Source of the DNA: Streptomyces sp. CGMCC 4.7035
Lineage (GTDB): Bacteria; Actinomycetota; Actinomycetes; Streptomycetales; Streptomycetaceae
DNA: 64,000 nucleotides
NCBI RefSeq assembly: GCF_031583065.1
Contig: NZ_CP134053.1
Span: 6,179,001-6,243,000 of the forward strand
Reading direction: 5' to 3'
In this document: positions 43,266-58,300 of the stretch, piece after piece
How the letters are laid out: every line of letters begins with the position of its first letter
How positions within the stretch are numbered: position 1 is the first letter of the stretch
Position numbers and translations under genes: made by a program
The notes under the pieces: generated by a model
The model's database searches: none
What the model saw: the letters and a program-made list of their open reading frames with translations, nothing else
What the model was told of the DNA's origin: nothing

Positions 43266-45182
43266 GTGCAGTCACAGGATGTCGCCCCGCGCCCGGCTCG
43301 GGCCTCCGGAACGGTCGTCGACGTGGAGCAGGCCGAGGCCGCACTCGTCGAGCACTACCCCCGGCTCGTCCGGCTCGCCTATCTGGTGCTGCCGCCGGGC
43401 CTCGGCCGCAACCGGCGCGTGCTGACCGCGCACGCGCTCACCCAGCGGGCACTGCCCCGCGGTCGTGCCTCCGCATCCATGATCCCGGCCCAGGCGACCG
43501 GCCGTGACGGCGACCCGGGCTACTCGTTCGTCCGCCTCCGGGTGCTGCGCGCGGCGCTGGAGGCGGGCCTGCCGCTGAAGCGCCTGGCCTGGCCGAAGCG
43601 GTCGCAACTGCCGCCGCTGCTGCCCCAGGTGTGGGGCCTCAGGCTGTTCCCGCGCTCGGGCGGCGCCGACGACCTCGCCCTGGACCAGCGTCTTTCGACG
43701 CTCTCCGGCCCGGCCCGCGCCGCCTATGTGCTGCGCGGCCTGGAGAAGCTCTCCGAGGACGGCGTGCGCAAGGTGCTCGGCGCGGCGGGCGTGGCGGACC
43801 CGGCGGCGGCCGTCCGCGAGGCCGCGCGTGTGCCGGCGCAGCACGCGCTGCTCGACTCCCCCGTGTTCGACCCGTGTGCGCTGCAGGTGCGGCCCACCGA
43901 TCTGATGCGGCGCAGGCAGCACACCAAGGCCGCGCTCGTCGCCGCGGCGGCCGTCGCGGTGTGCGGCGCCCTGCTCGCGCTGCCCAGCGGCGGCTGGGGC
44001 CCGGACGGCGCGGCGGCCCCCTCGTGGGCGCGGAACCCGGCCGCCCTGGCCGCCCTGGATCCGGCCAAGGTGACGAAGGTGCCGGCCGGCGCGTGGCAGA
44101 CGTCGGCGCGCACCGACTTCTCCGTGTGGCCCGCACGCGGCGACCTCACCGGCGACAAGGCGCTGCTGCGGCGCGCGCTCGCCGTCTGGGCGCGGCCCGG
44201 CGAGTCCGTCCAGGTATCGGCGACCCCCGGCACCCCGTCGGGCGCCCCGGCCGGACCGCCCCAACTGCTGTACGCGGGCCAGGTCGACTCCGCGCGCGTG
44301 GTGATCTTCTACGACGGTCTGCGCGTCGCGCGCTACGCCGAGCCGAAGACCGACACCAACAGGGCCGCGCTCGACTTCGCCCGGGTCGACGCGGCGTCCG
44401 GCGCCGAGGCGGAGGCGGTGGTGCTGGACCGCGCCGACGGCAACGTCCGTTACCTCACGGCCCCTTGGGTGACCAAGGCGGCCGAGCGGGACCTGTTGAA
44501 GCCGTCCGCCGGGGCGATGGACCTGGACCCCACCGACGGGACGACCGCTCCCCTGGCGAGTCCCGCGCAGCATTCCGGCTCGTGCGCGTCCTGGAACGTG
44601 CTGCAACTGACCGACGGTTCCGGCACACGGCTGCTGACCGACCTCGGGGAGCTGGTGCCGGCGCACCTCACGGTGGGGCGGCCGGGCGCGCCGAGGGAGG
44701 CGTCGGGGGCGGCGGCGCAGCGCACCTGGTCGCCGTTCGCGTGCTCGCTCGCGGCGGTGCGGTCGCAGGGCGTGCGGTCGGTGAACGCGTGGGAGTACGC
44801 GCGGCAGCCGCTGCCGGACGGGTCGGGGGCCGCTGCCTGGGTGTGCACGCGGGCGGAGACCTGGCGGGGCGGCGGGACGCGGGTGCTGGCGCAGTTCCAC
44901 ACGCCGGGCGGGGCGTACGGGGCGGTGGCGGCGAAGGCGGAGAACGTCGCCGCGTGCGGTGCGAAGGATCCCCCTGTGCTGGCGGGCGTGCTGTGGAAGT
45001 CGGCGCGGGGGGCCTGGTACCTGCTCGCCGCCGGGAGCGGCGACACTGCCTCGATCGGGGCGACCGGTGGGGTGAACGGATCGGTGCGGGGACATCTGCT
45101 GGCGGTGCGGACGAAGCGTGGGGCTCAGGCCGGGCTGCGGGGCACCCTGGCCGACGGAAGGGCGATCAGCGGACTTCGGTGA
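43266..45182 (+). CDS. Large protein with sigma-factor-like N-terminus and a membrane helix
   Basis: About 638 residues from GTG 43266 (TTG 43257 also possible; no clear ribosome-binding site). The first ~190 residues look like ECF sigma regions: VEQAEAALVEHYPRLVRLAYLVL resembles region 2.1, and LSTLSGPARAAYVLRGLEKLSEDGVRKVLG resembles region 4. A membrane helix follows (KAALVAAAAVAVCGALLALP, about residues 220-240), then a large extracytoplasmic beta-rich domain of ~390 residues with scattered Cys. A sigma-like module fused to a membrane and sensor part is unusual. DNA-contact residues appear poor, so it may no longer be a sigma factor. Confidence 0.7.
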   Translation: MQSQDVAPRPARASGTVVDVEQAEAALVEHYPRLVRLAYLVLPPGLGRNRRVLTAHALTQRALPRGRASASMIPAQATGRDGDPGYSFVRLRVLRAALEAGLPLKRLAWPKRSQLPPLLPQVWGLRLFPRSGGADDLALDQRLSTLSGPARAAYVLRGLEKLSEDGVRKVLGAAGVADPAAAVREAARVPAQHALLDSPVFDPCALQVRPTDLMRRRQHTKAALVAAAAVAVCGALLALPSGGWGPDGAAAPSWARNPAALAALDPAKVTKVPAGAWQTSARTDFSVWPARGDLTGDKALLRRALAVWARPGESVQVSATPGTPSGAPAGPPQLLYAGQVDSARVVIFYDGLRVARYAEPKTDTNRAALDFARVDAASGAEAEAVVLDRADGNVRYLTAPWVTKAAERDLLKPSAGAMDLDPTDGTTAPLASPAQHSGSCASWNVLQLTDGSGTRLLTDLGELVPAHLTVGRPGAPREASGAAAQRTWSPFACSLAAVRSQGVRSVNAWEYARQPLPDGSGAAAWVCTRAETWRGGGTRVLAQFHTPGGAYGAVAAKAENVAACGAKDPPVLAGVLWKSARGAWYLLAAGSGDTASIGATGGVNGSVRGHLLAVRTKRGAQAGLRGTLADGRAISGLR

Positions 45183-45330
45183 GTGCGGCCCCGCGAAGTA
45201 CGGTTGACCTCCCCGTGGTTGTCGTCCGTGGTGCGTCGCGAGCACCCGGTGAGGGAATTGTGCTGGATATGTGAACAACCGTGGCTGGTCCGGCCCGTTC
45301 CGGACCGGATTCGATCGGTAAGGTGTTCGC

Positions 45331-46020
45331 ATGACAACCGGGGTGCGCCGCAGAATGGGAGTCGAGGAGCGGCGCCGGCAGCTGATCGGTGTCGCTCTCG
45401 AACTGTTCAGCCGGCGCTCTCCCGATGAGGTCTCCATCGACGAGATAGCGTCGGCCGCGGGGATCTCCCGGCCGCTGGTCTACCACTACTTCCCCGGCAA
45501 ACTCAGCCTCTACGAAGCCGCGTTGAAGCGAGCGTCGGAGGATCTGGCGGCACGGTTCGTGGAGCCGCGCACGGGCCCGCTGGGCGCCCGGCTGCTGCGT
45601 GCGATGGGCCGGTTCTTCGACTTCGTCGACGACCACGGGCCCGGTTTCTCGGCGTTGATGCGCGGCGGCCCGGCCGTTGGCTCGTCACGGACGAACGCGC
45701 TCGTCGACTCGGTGCGCCAGGCCGCGTACGTCCAGATCCTCGCCCACCTGGAGATCGAGGACCCGCCCGCGCGGCTGGAGTTGGTGATCCGCTCGTGGAT
45801 CTCGCTCGTCGAGTCGACGGCGCTGATCTGGCTGGACGGGCGGCGCATCCCGCGCCGCGAGCTGGAGGTGCAACTCGTGCACGACTTCGCGGCGCTGGCG
45901 GCGGTGAGCGCCACGCACGACGACGAGATGCGGGCACTGCTGCACCGCGTACTGAAGGACGAACCGGGCGACGGCCCCTTCAGTGACCTGGTCGCCCGGC
46001 TGATCGCCCTGGCGTCCTGA
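45331..46020 (+). CDS. TetR-family transcriptional regulator
   Basis: A 229-residue regulator. The N-terminal helix-turn-helix is canonical: RRRQLIGVALELFSRRSPDEV, IDEIASAAGISRPLVYHYFPGKLSLYEAAL. The helical C-terminal domain (about residues 75-225) would bind a ligand. No neighbouring gene is tightly linked, so its target is unclear. Confidence 0.92.
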   Translation: MTTGVRRRMGVEERRRQLIGVALELFSRRSPDEVSIDEIASAAGISRPLVYHYFPGKLSLYEAALKRASEDLAARFVEPRTGPLGARLLRAMGRFFDFVDDHGPGFSALMRGGPAVGSSRTNALVDSVRQAAYVQILAHLEIEDPPARLELVIRSWISLVESTALIWLDGRRIPRRELEVQLVHDFAALAAVSATHDDEMRALLHRVLKDEPGDGPFSDLVARLIALAS

Positions 46021-46244
46021 GGCCACGTCCCGCGAGTGGCGCACCCGGGCAACCGTCAAGGCTTCGCAGGCCACCGCACCCTCGGCCCGGTACCCCGATA
46101 CCGAGCCCCGCATGACGACCCGACCGGCTCGCACCCCTGCGGCACACGACGCTCGATCACGCCATCCGCCCCTGGGGCAACCCGGAGCGGCACGGTCGCG
46201 ATCGGCCGCGCCATCCGGCGGGACGCCATTCGTCCTGGCGGACG
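46021..46244. other. Intergenic, 224 bp, between converging genes
   Basis: No hairpin or gene recognised; frames here are overlapping low-complexity artefacts. Confidence 0.4.
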
Positions 46245-46601
46245 TCAGCTCTCGAACTTGCGGTAGGACGGGTCGAGGTCGCGCACCTCGGCGGACGCGT
46301 GCAGCGCGAGCCCGTCGACGGGCTTCACATGCTGCCGCAGCAGTTCCAGCGTCCTCTCGGTGAGCCGCGCCTTCGTCTCCTCGGTACGTCCGGCCAGCAG
46401 CCCCACGCCGACGTGCACGATCGCGTGACCGTCGGCCTCGGCGCCGACCGTGGTGTCCTCGGTGCGGCGGAACCGCGTCTTGCACGCCTCGATCCGCGCG
46501 GCCGCGATCTCGACCACCTCGGTGTGCAGCGCCAGCGCGAACCCCCGCCGGTCGAAGGCGTCCTCCAGCTGTGCGGAGTAGTCGACGGTGATGTTCGGCA
46601 T
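46245..46601 (-). CDS. CHMI-type tautomerase/isomerase (5-carboxymethyl-2-hydroxymuconate isomerase family)
   Basis: A 118-residue protein. ATG 46601, five bases after AGGAG, leaves MPNITVDYS, so removal of Met exposes the catalytic N-terminal Pro of the tautomerase superfamily; a GTG at 46607 overlaps the ribosome-binding site. VHVGVGLLAGR and LELLRQHVKP fit the CHMI family, which isomerises homoprotocatechuate-pathway intermediates. No other pathway gene is nearby, so the true substrate may differ. Confidence 0.83.
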   Translation of the reverse strand: MPNITVDYSAQLEDAFDRRGFALALHTEVVEIAAARIEACKTRFRRTEDTTVGAEADGHAIVHVGVGLLAGRTEETKARLTERTLELLRQHVKPVDGLALHASAEVRDLDPSYRKFES

Positions 46602-46629
46602 GGGCACTCCTGTTCTACGGCGGACGCTC

Positions 46630-48234
46630 TCACCCTAACCGCAGCGCCAACAGCGCGATGTCGTCCTGCCGGTCCCGGCCGAAGCAGCCGAGCAGCGTAT
46701 CGCACAGGGCGGCGAGACCGGACGGGGCGTTGGCGGCGGCCGTACGCAGCTGCTCCATGGACACGGCGAGGTCGGTGCCCCGACTCTCGATGAGCCCGTC
46801 GGTGACCATGAGCAGCCGGTCCGCGGGCCGCAGCACCGCCTCGGTGGGCGGCGGCCGGTCCAGGCCCAGGCCGAGCAGCGGGCCGGCGGCGACGGCGTAC
46901 TCGGCGCTGCCGTCGCCGTGCATGATCAGCGGCGGGATATGGCCGGCGTTGGCGATGCGGATGCGCCCGCTGTCCGGCTCGACCAGCACCAGGCAGACGG
47001 TGGCGGTGGCGTCCGGGTGGAGGTGCTGGAGCAGCCGGTCCAGCCGCCGGGCCAGGCTCTCGGGGTCCGGGTTCTCCACACAGTAGGCGCGCAGCGCGTG
47101 CCGGATCTCCACCATGACGGTGGCCGCGTCCAGCGAGTGCCCGGCGACGTCGCCCACCGCCGTGAGCACCCCGCCCGACGTGGTCAGCGCCGCGTAGAAG
47201 TCACCGCCGATCTCGGTCTGCCGGGAGGCGGGCACATAGCGGACGACCATCTCGACGCCCGGCATCGAGGGCGCCTCCTGGGGCAGGAAGCTGTGCTGCA
47301 GGGTGCGCGCGACATGGCGTTCCACCTGGTACATCAACAGGGCCTCCGCGGCCAGCGCGGTGGCCTGGGCCAGCCGGGTGACCAGCGCGTCCCCCTCGGC
47401 GGCCGGGCCGCTCGTGGGGACGGCGAGACACACGGCCGGTTTGCCCTCCTGGGTGCGCCCCACCACCACGCGCGCGTCGTCGGGCCGGCCGGGCCGCAGG
47501 AATCCGGCGGGCCACAGCGGGAACGGCACCACCGTGCCGCGCGTCCCGGTGTGCCCGGCGACCAGGCCGCGGATCAGCCGGGCCACGGTCTCGTGGGCCC
47601 CGGCGTCCGGCAGCGCGGCGCGCGCCCGGGAGCGGGACAGACCGCGGTACAGCTCGCCGTCCTCGCCCAGTACGAAGACGACCGCGGGTGAGCCGGTGAG
47701 CCGGGCGGTGCCCTCGGCCGCCGCGCGGACCAGTTCCGTCATGCACCGCGCCGCCTGCACGGAGACGATCGTCTCGGACAGCAGCGTCAGCCGCCGCGCC
47801 AGCGCCTCCGCCCCGTTGCGCATCCGGGCACCGCGCACGGCGGCCCGTACGACGGCCTGGATCTCCTCGGGTTCGGCCGGCACCGACAGATAGGCCTCGC
47901 CGCCGGAGTCCAGCCCCCGGCAGCGGAATCCTGACCCGCCCGAGACGGCGGAGAAGTGCACGACCGGCAGCCCGGCGGTGGTCGGTGAGGACTTGAGCCT
48001 GCGGCACAGTTCGAAGCCGCTCATGTCCGGCAGGCCCACGTCGACGAGGGCGACATCGGGCAGGTTGCCCTTGCGCAGCCGTACGCCGAGTTCGTCCAGC
48101 GCCTCACCGCCGCTGGCGACCGGGACCACTCTGTGCCCGGCCCGGCGGAGCACCGCACCCAGCGCGTGGCGGCTCGCCGGCGCGTCGTCGACCACCAGCA
48201 CGGTGGACCCCGTCTGCTTGCCGTTGCCGTCCAT
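46630..48234 (-). CDS. Response-regulator receiver fused to SpoIIE/RsbU-type PP2C phosphatase
   Basis: A 534-residue signalling protein from ATG 48234. Domains in order: receiver (VLVVDDAPASRHALG with acidic Asp pair, phosphoacceptor Asp in VALVDVGLPDMSG at about residue 63), a GAF-like middle (about 150-300), then a PP2C/SpoIIE phosphatase (about 330-534) with GGDFY, VGDVAGHS and RQDDIALLALR metal-ligand motifs. It would dephosphorylate an anti-sigma-factor antagonist in response to a kinase. It is divergent from none: it reads leftward, 26 bp from the isomerase gene. Confidence 0.9.
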   Translation of the reverse strand: MDGNGKQTGSTVLVVDDAPASRHALGAVLRRAGHRVVPVASGGEALDELGVRLRKGNLPDVALVDVGLPDMSGFELCRRLKSSPTTAGLPVVHFSAVSGGSGFRCRGLDSGGEAYLSVPAEPEEIQAVVRAAVRGARMRNGAEALARRLTLLSETIVSVQAARCMTELVRAAAEGTARLTGSPAVVFVLGEDGELYRGLSRSRARAALPDAGAHETVARLIRGLVAGHTGTRGTVVPFPLWPAGFLRPGRPDDARVVVGRTQEGKPAVCLAVPTSGPAAEGDALVTRLAQATALAAEALLMYQVERHVARTLQHSFLPQEAPSMPGVEMVVRYVPASRQTEIGGDFYAALTTSGGVLTAVGDVAGHSLDAATVMVEIRHALRAYCVENPDPESLARRLDRLLQHLHPDATATVCLVLVEPDSGRIRIANAGHIPPLIMHGDGSAEYAVAAGPLLGLGLDRPPPTEAVLRPADRLLMVTDGLIESRGTDLAVSMEQLRTAAANAPSGLAALCDTLLGCFGRDRQDDIALLALRLG

Positions 48235-48263
48235 GTGAGCCGCCCCTCGGCGCACGGAAAAGG

Positions 48264-48298
48264 GTGGGGCGGACCCGGATCTCCGGGCCCGCCCCACC
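48264..48298 (-). terminator. Terminator after the amylopullulanase gene
   Basis: Arms 48264-48279 and 48283-48298 pair over 15 of 16 positions (one A-C mismatch at 48273/48289). It lies about 12 bp beyond the leftward amylopullulanase stop and upstream of the PP2C gene. Confidence 0.7.
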
Positions 48299-48309
48299 AC
48301 GCTAGTGCC

Positions 48310-53760
<5,451 letters not shown>

Positions 53761-54000
53761 AGGCGGAAACTCCTTGCGATTACGGCTCTCTTGGGTCCGA
53801 CCCCAACGCCGCGGCACGGCTCCGATGCCGGGCGCCCGCGCGACCGTATCGCCAACGCAAGGGTTGCAGCAAGAGGCTTGAAACTCACAGCAAGGACTTT
53901 CACCGACAGCCTTGATGTGCTGAAGTCCGGGACGAACCGCTCGTACACGACGGGCGGTTCGTCCGGCCACACGACGAGCGACACCCGGAAGTAGGCCGGC
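53761..54000. promoter_or_regulatory. Promoter region of the amylopullulanase gene, with GCAA/TTGC sites
   Basis: About 240 bp. GCAA-GGG-TTGC (53857-53867) and GCAAG words at 53869 and 53890 resemble the GCAAG/CTTGC half-sites of the Streptomyces maltose repressor MalR. No gene. Confidence 0.5.
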
Positions 54001-55383
54001 TCAGCAGCTCGACTTGCCCGCGTAGAGCGCGAGGGCCGTGTTGGAGCCCAAGGTGGCGGTGAACTGTCCGCTGGAGTTCACCGTCACCGTCGTGTTGTTC
54101 TGGACGTTGCAGTACGTGCCCGCGGGCAGTGACGTCTGGTACGTGCGGGTCAGAGCGCTCGCCTCGTGGTTGATCGCCACGTAGCCCTTGCTCCCCCGGC
54201 CGAAGGCGATGGCCTGGTAGCCGTTGTCCCACCAGTTCGTCACCGCCTGGCCCCTCGTCGCGTTGCGGAAGGCGACCATCGACTTGATCTCCGGCCAGGC
54301 GTGCTGGCACTTCCAGCCGTTCTGCCAGCAGGCGGTGACGGAGCCACCGTTCGGCGGGCCCGCGTCCACGTCGGACCACTCGTAGCCGGAGTTGATGTCC
54401 GGGGCGCCGTAGGGGTAGGCCAGCATGAAGACGTTGGCCAGGGTGTAGTTGGCGCCGTCTTTGTAGTTGAGCGTGGAGCCGTTGCGCTCCGTGTCGTGGT
54501 TGTCCACGAAGACACCCGCGACCGAGCTGCTCATGTAGCCCCAGCCCTCGCCGTAGTTCTTCAGGTAGGCGAGGTTCTCGTTGTTGAAGACCCGCTTGAG
54601 GTCGTAGGCGTAGCGGAATTCCTGGACGTCGCCGTTTCCCGTGTACTCGGTGGGCTGGACCGCTTCGCCCGCTCCGTAGATGACCTCCTGCTTCCAGTAG
54701 ACGGACGGGTTCGTCAGGCGGGTCTTGATGTTGGCCAGGTCGGCCGCGTCGATGTGCTTGGCCGCGTCGATACGGAAGCCGTCGACCCCCAGGGTGAGCA
54801 GGTCGTTCATATAGCCGGCGATGGTCTTGCGGACGTACTCCTCGCCCGTGTCCAGGTCGGCGAGTCCCACCAGTTCGCAGTGCTGGACGTTCCAGCGGTC
54901 GGCGTAGTTGGAGACCTGGGACGTGCAGTCGTCGAAGTCGTACGAGGAGTACAGGCCGGGGTAGTCGTACTTCGTGTACGACGAGCCGCCCGTGCCCGTG
55001 CCCGAACCCGCCGCCATGTGGTTGATCACCGTGTCGGCGACGACCTTCACGCCCGCCGCGTGGCAGGTGTTCACCATGTTCTGGAAGGCCGTACGGTCGC
55101 CCAGGCGCCCGGCGATCTTGTAGCTGACCGGCTGGTACGACGTCCACCATTGTGAGCCCTGTATGTGTTCGGCGGGCGGGGAGACCTGGACGTATCCGTA
55201 GCCGGCCGGGCCGAGGGTGTTGGTGCACTCCTTGGCGACCGAGGCGAAGTTCCACTCGAAGAGGACCGCGGTGACGTCCTTGGTGCCCGGCGGGGAGGCG
55301 TGGGCGGCGGTTGCCGGGGTCATGACAGCCGCGGCGGCGGCGAGGGCGACGACGCCCGAGAGAACGGTTCTGCTGCTGGCCAT
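54001..55383 (-). CDS. Secreted alpha-amylase, GH13
   Basis: A 460-residue secreted amylase. A signal peptide ending near ATAAHA is followed by the GH13 barrel: [13 protein letters not shown] (conserved region I), nucleophile Asp in [12 protein letters not shown] (II), acid/base Glu in [13 protein letters not shown] (III) and Asp in VDNHDTER (IV). The all-beta C domain ends in KSSC; there is no starch-binding module, unlike some Streptomyces amylases. It hydrolyses alpha-1,4 bonds of starch to maltodextrins, which MalE then captures. It has its own phased operator (55412-55437). Confidence 0.96.
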   Translation of the reverse strand: MASSRTVLSGVVALAAAAAVMTPATAAHASPPGTKDVTAVLFEWNFASVAKECTNTLGPAGYGYVQVSPPAEHIQGSQWWTSYQPVSYKIAGRLGDRTAFQNMVNTCHAAGVKVVADTVINHMAAGSGTGTGGSSYTKYDYPGLYSSYDFDDCTSQVSNYADRWNVQHCELVGLADLDTGEEYVRKTIAGYMNDLLTLGVDGFRIDAAKHIDAADLANIKTRLTNPSVYWKQEVIYGAGEAVQPTEYTGNGDVQEFRYAYDLKRVFNNENLAYLKNYGEGWGYMSSSVAGVFVDNHDTERNGSTLNYKDGANYTLANVFMLAYPYGAPDINSGYEWSDVDAGPPNGGSVTACWQNGWKCQHAWPEIKSMVAFRNATRGQAVTNWWDNGYQAIAFGRGSKGYVAINHEASALTRTYQTSLPAGTYCNVQNNTTVTVNSSGQFTATLGSNTALALYAGKSSC

Positions 55384-55411
55384 GTGGGGATTCCTTCTTC
55401 ATTGAAGGCAC

Positions 55412-55437
55412 TTGCTGAAATATTGCTGAAACCTTGC
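55412..55437 (-). promoter_or_regulatory. Three TTGC sites on an exact 11-bp period upstream of alpha-amylase
   Basis: TTGC at 55412, 55423 and 55434 (GCAA on the coding strand), with two of them embedded in TTGCTGAAA repeats. This matches the direct-repeat type of operator described for MalR/Reg1 control of Streptomyces amylase genes. It lies about 30 bp before the amylase start. Confidence 0.7.
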
Positions 55438-55454
55438 GGTGGCCAGATGTTAAA

Positions 55455-55482
55455 GGCCCGCTCCCCAAAAAGGGAGCGGGCC
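55455..55482 (-). terminator. Terminator after aglA
   Basis: Perfect 11-bp GC-rich stem (55455-55465 with 55472-55482), CAAAAA loop. Read leftward, the aglA transcript ends here; TTTAACA follows. Confidence 0.85.
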
Positions 55483-55521
55483 GCGGGAAGTTGCTGCAAG
55501 AAGTTACGCGGTGATGGGCCG

Positions 55522-57201
55522 TCAGGCCCTGGTCCACCACACCGTCGTGTCCGCGGGCACCTTCGCCTCGCCGTCCGTTTCGGCCACCTCACCGCTCGCG
55601 AGCAGCACGCGGCCGTACGCCGGAGTCGTCACCGACTCCCCCGAGGTGTTCGCCACGCACACGAAGTCCCCCCGGCGGAAGGCGAGGACGCCCTCGGGTG
55701 CCTTCAGCCACTCGACCGATTCACCCGCGCCCAGGTCGGACTGGGCGCGGCGGACGGCGAGCGCGGTGCGGTACAGCTCCAGGGTGGAGCCGGGCACGCC
55801 CTGCTGGGCCTCGACGCTCAGTTCGCCCCAGGTCTGCGGCTGGGGCAGCCAGCTGCCGCCGCTGCCGAAGCCGTACGACGACCCGGTGCGCGTCCATGGG
55901 ATGGGCACCCGGCAGCCGTCGCGGAAGCCGTCCTGGCCGGCGCCGCGGAAGTAGGCGGGGTCCTGGCGCACCTCGTCGGGCAGGTCGACGACGTCGGGGA
56001 GCCCGAGCTCCTCGCCCTGGTAGATGTACGCCGATCCGGGCAGCGCCAGCATCAGCAGCGTGGCGGCACGGGCGCGGCGCAGGCCGAGTTCGCGGTCGCC
56101 GGCCGTGCGGATCTGGGTGCCGAGGCCGGGCGGGTTGGCGAAGCGGGTGGCGTGGCGGGTGACGTCGTGGTTGGACAGGACCCAGGTGGCGGGGGCGCCG
56201 ACCGGGCGCATGGCCTCCAGGGTGCGGTCGATGACCTTGCGGAGTTCCTCCGCGTCCCACTCCGTGCTCAGGTACTGGAAGTTGAAGGCCTGGTGCAGCT
56301 CGTCCGGGCGGACGTAGTTCGCCGTCCGCTCGACGGTCGGGGTCCAGGCCTCGGCGACGAAAATGCGTTCGCCCGCATACTCGTCGAGGACGTGGCGCCA
56401 CTGGCGGTAGATCTCGTGCACGCCGTCCTGGTCGAAGAACGGCATGACATCGTTGCCCAGCAGCTTGAGCTGGTCGTGGGAGCCGAGGTCCGGGAGGCCC
56501 TCGGCCTTCACCAGGCCATGCGCCACGTCGATACGGAAGCCGTCCACGCCCATGTCCAGCCAGAAGCGCAGGATGGAGCGGAACTCGTCGCCGACGGCCG
56601 GGTGGTCCCAGTTGAAGTCGGGCTGCTCGGGAGCGAAGAGGTGGAGGTACCACTCGCCGGCGGTACCGTCCGGCTCGGTGACCCTCGTCCACGCCGGGCC
56701 GCCGAAGATGGACTCCCAGTCGTTGGGCGGGAGTTCGCCGTTCGCACCCTTGCCGGGGCGGAAGTGGTAGCGCTCCCGCAGCGGCGATCCGGGTCCCTCG
56801 GCGAGTGCGCGCTTGAACCACTCGTGCTGGTCGGAGGAGTGGTTCGGGACCAGGTCCACGATGACACGCAGGCCCAGCTCGTGGGCGTCGCGGATGAGCG
56901 CGTCGGCGTCCAGGAGGTTGCCGAACATGGGGTCGACGGCGCGGTAGTCGGCGACGTCGTAGCCGGCGTCGGCCTGCGGCGAGGCGTAAAAGGGGCTGAG
57001 CCACACGGCGTCCACGCCCAGGTCGCGCAGGTACGGGAGTCTGGAGCGCACGCCCTCCAGATCGCCCATCCCGTCGCCGTTGCTGTCGGCGAAGCTGCGC
57101 GGGTAGACCTGGTAGATGACCGCGTCCCGCCACCAGTCGCGGCGCTTGGCGACGGTGGCGACGGCGGAATTCGGTGCCGGGTCGGCGGAGTGCTGGCTCA
57201 T
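55522..57201 (-). CDS. aglA: Cytoplasmic alpha-glucosidase (GH13)
   Basis: A 559-residue intracellular glucosidase from ATG 57201, with AAGGA upstream; the longer frame to 57333 is not used. It starts without a signal peptide (WWRDAVIYQVYPRSFADSNGDG) and carries the GH13 regions VPNHSSDQH, GFRIDVAHGL (nucleophile Asp), FVAEAW (acid/base Glu) and LSNHDVTRH. It splits imported maltose and maltodextrins to glucose. It lies downstream of malG in the same direction and has no clear promoter of its own, so it probably ends the malEFG-aglA operon. Confidence 0.93.
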   Translation of the reverse strand: MSQHSADPAPNSAVATVAKRRDWWRDAVIYQVYPRSFADSNGDGMGDLEGVRSRLPYLRDLGVDAVWLSPFYASPQADAGYDVADYRAVDPMFGNLLDADALIRDAHELGLRVIVDLVPNHSSDQHEWFKRALAEGPGSPLRERYHFRPGKGANGELPPNDWESIFGGPAWTRVTEPDGTAGEWYLHLFAPEQPDFNWDHPAVGDEFRSILRFWLDMGVDGFRIDVAHGLVKAEGLPDLGSHDQLKLLGNDVMPFFDQDGVHEIYRQWRHVLDEYAGERIFVAEAWTPTVERTANYVRPDELHQAFNFQYLSTEWDAEELRKVIDRTLEAMRPVGAPATWVLSNHDVTRHATRFANPPGLGTQIRTAGDRELGLRRARAATLLMLALPGSAYIYQGEELGLPDVVDLPDEVRQDPAYFRGAGQDGFRDGCRVPIPWTRTGSSYGFGSGGSWLPQPQTWGELSVEAQQGVPGSTLELYRTALAVRRAQSDLGAGESVEWLKAPEGVLAFRRGDFVCVANTSGESVTTPAYGRVLLASGEVAETDGEAKVPADTTVWWTRA

Positions 57202-57217
57202 GGCGTCCTTGATGCGG

Positions 57218-57262
57218 TGGGGGTCCCCCCGCTCGATCGAAGTCGAGAGTGGGGAGGGGTCA
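57218..57262 (-). repeat. Palindromic repeat, family A copy 3, between malG and aglA
   Basis: About 45 bp with the same arms and a CTCGACTTCGATCGAGC core on the minus strand. Intergenic here; may act as an mRNA stability or attenuation hairpin between malG and aglA. Confidence 0.85.
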
Positions 57263-57375
57263 TAGGTTCTTGGGGTGCGATGACGAGGCGGCCGCGGTGA
57301 CAGCGGGGTCGGATGGGACACCGCGGCCGCCACCCGCGCGGTCAGCCGCGCGGGAGCCCTGCTGACGAAGAGCGG

Positions 57376-58281
57376 TCAGCCCTTCGTGCCGCCGGCGGTG
57401 AGGCCGGTCACCAGGTTCTTCTGGACAAGGTAGAAGAACACGGACACGGGTATCGCGATCAGCACCGCGGTGGCGGCCATGTAGTTCCACTGGGCGTCGT
57501 GCTCGCTGACGAAACTCTGCAGACCGACGGCGAAGGTGTACTTCGAGTCGTCCAGCATGAAGGTGGTCGCGAACGCGACCTCGCCGACGGCCGTGATGAA
57601 GTTGTAGAAGGCCGCGACGGCCAGACCCGGGCGGGCCAGCGGCAGGATCAGCCGGAAGAAGGTGCCGAAGGGGGTGAGTCCGTCCACGCGTCCCGCTTCG
57701 TCGATCTCGAAGGGGATGGTGTCGAAGTATCCCTTGAGCAGCCAGGCGCTGTACGGGACGGCCGTGGTGCAGTTGATGACGATCAGGGACCAGTAGGTGT
57801 CGATGAGACCGATTTCGCTGAAGATCTCGTACATCGGCACGATCAGGATGGCGATCGGGAAGGCCTGGGTGAGCAGCAGCACCCACATCAGCGGCTTGTA
57901 GCCGGGGAAGCGCATGCGCGAGACGGCGTAGCCGGTGGTGGCCGCGACGAAGACACCGATCAGGGTGGTGCCCAGGGCCACGATCATCGTCGACTTGAAC
58001 CAGTCGAAGAAGGCGGTGTGCTGGAGCACGAAGCTGTAGTTGGAGAAGGTGAGCTTGCCCAGGATCTTGCCCGGGTGCAGGTAGTCGTCCTTGTCCGGGC
58101 CGAGGGACAGGAAGAACAGCCAGGCCACCGGGGCCAGAGCGATCAGGCTCGCCACGATGAGGCCGCCGTGCAGGAGGGCGGCACCGAGTGGGCCGCGCTC
58201 ACCCCGCCGGCGGGTCCGGCGCCGGGGCGGGACGGTGGGGGTCGGCGCTGCCTGTGTCTTTTCGAGGGTCGTGGTGCTCAT
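57376..58281 (-). CDS. malG: Maltodextrin ABC transporter permease MalG
   Basis: A 301-residue permease with six membrane helices. ATG 58281 has AGGAG nine bases upstream and lies 19 bp after the malF stop; the longer frame starting at 58320 would overlap malF. The ABC-contacting EAA loop is visible: EAGRVDGLTPFGTFFRLILPLARPG. It forms the channel with MalF. The ATPase is not in this window; in Streptomyces one shared ATPase, MsiK, serves such systems. Confidence 0.95.
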   Translation of the reverse strand: MSTTTLEKTQAAPTPTVPPRRRTRRRGERGPLGAALLHGGLIVASLIALAPVAWLFFLSLGPDKDDYLHPGKILGKLTFSNYSFVLQHTAFFDWFKSTMIVALGTTLIGVFVAATTGYAVSRMRFPGYKPLMWVLLLTQAFPIAILIVPMYEIFSEIGLIDTYWSLIVINCTTAVPYSAWLLKGYFDTIPFEIDEAGRVDGLTPFGTFFRLILPLARPGLAVAAFYNFITAVGEVAFATTFMLDDSKYTFAVGLQSFVSEHDAQWNYMAATAVLIAIPVSVFFYLVQKNLVTGLTAGGTKG

Positions 58282-58300
58282 GGCGGCGGCTCCTGCGGCG

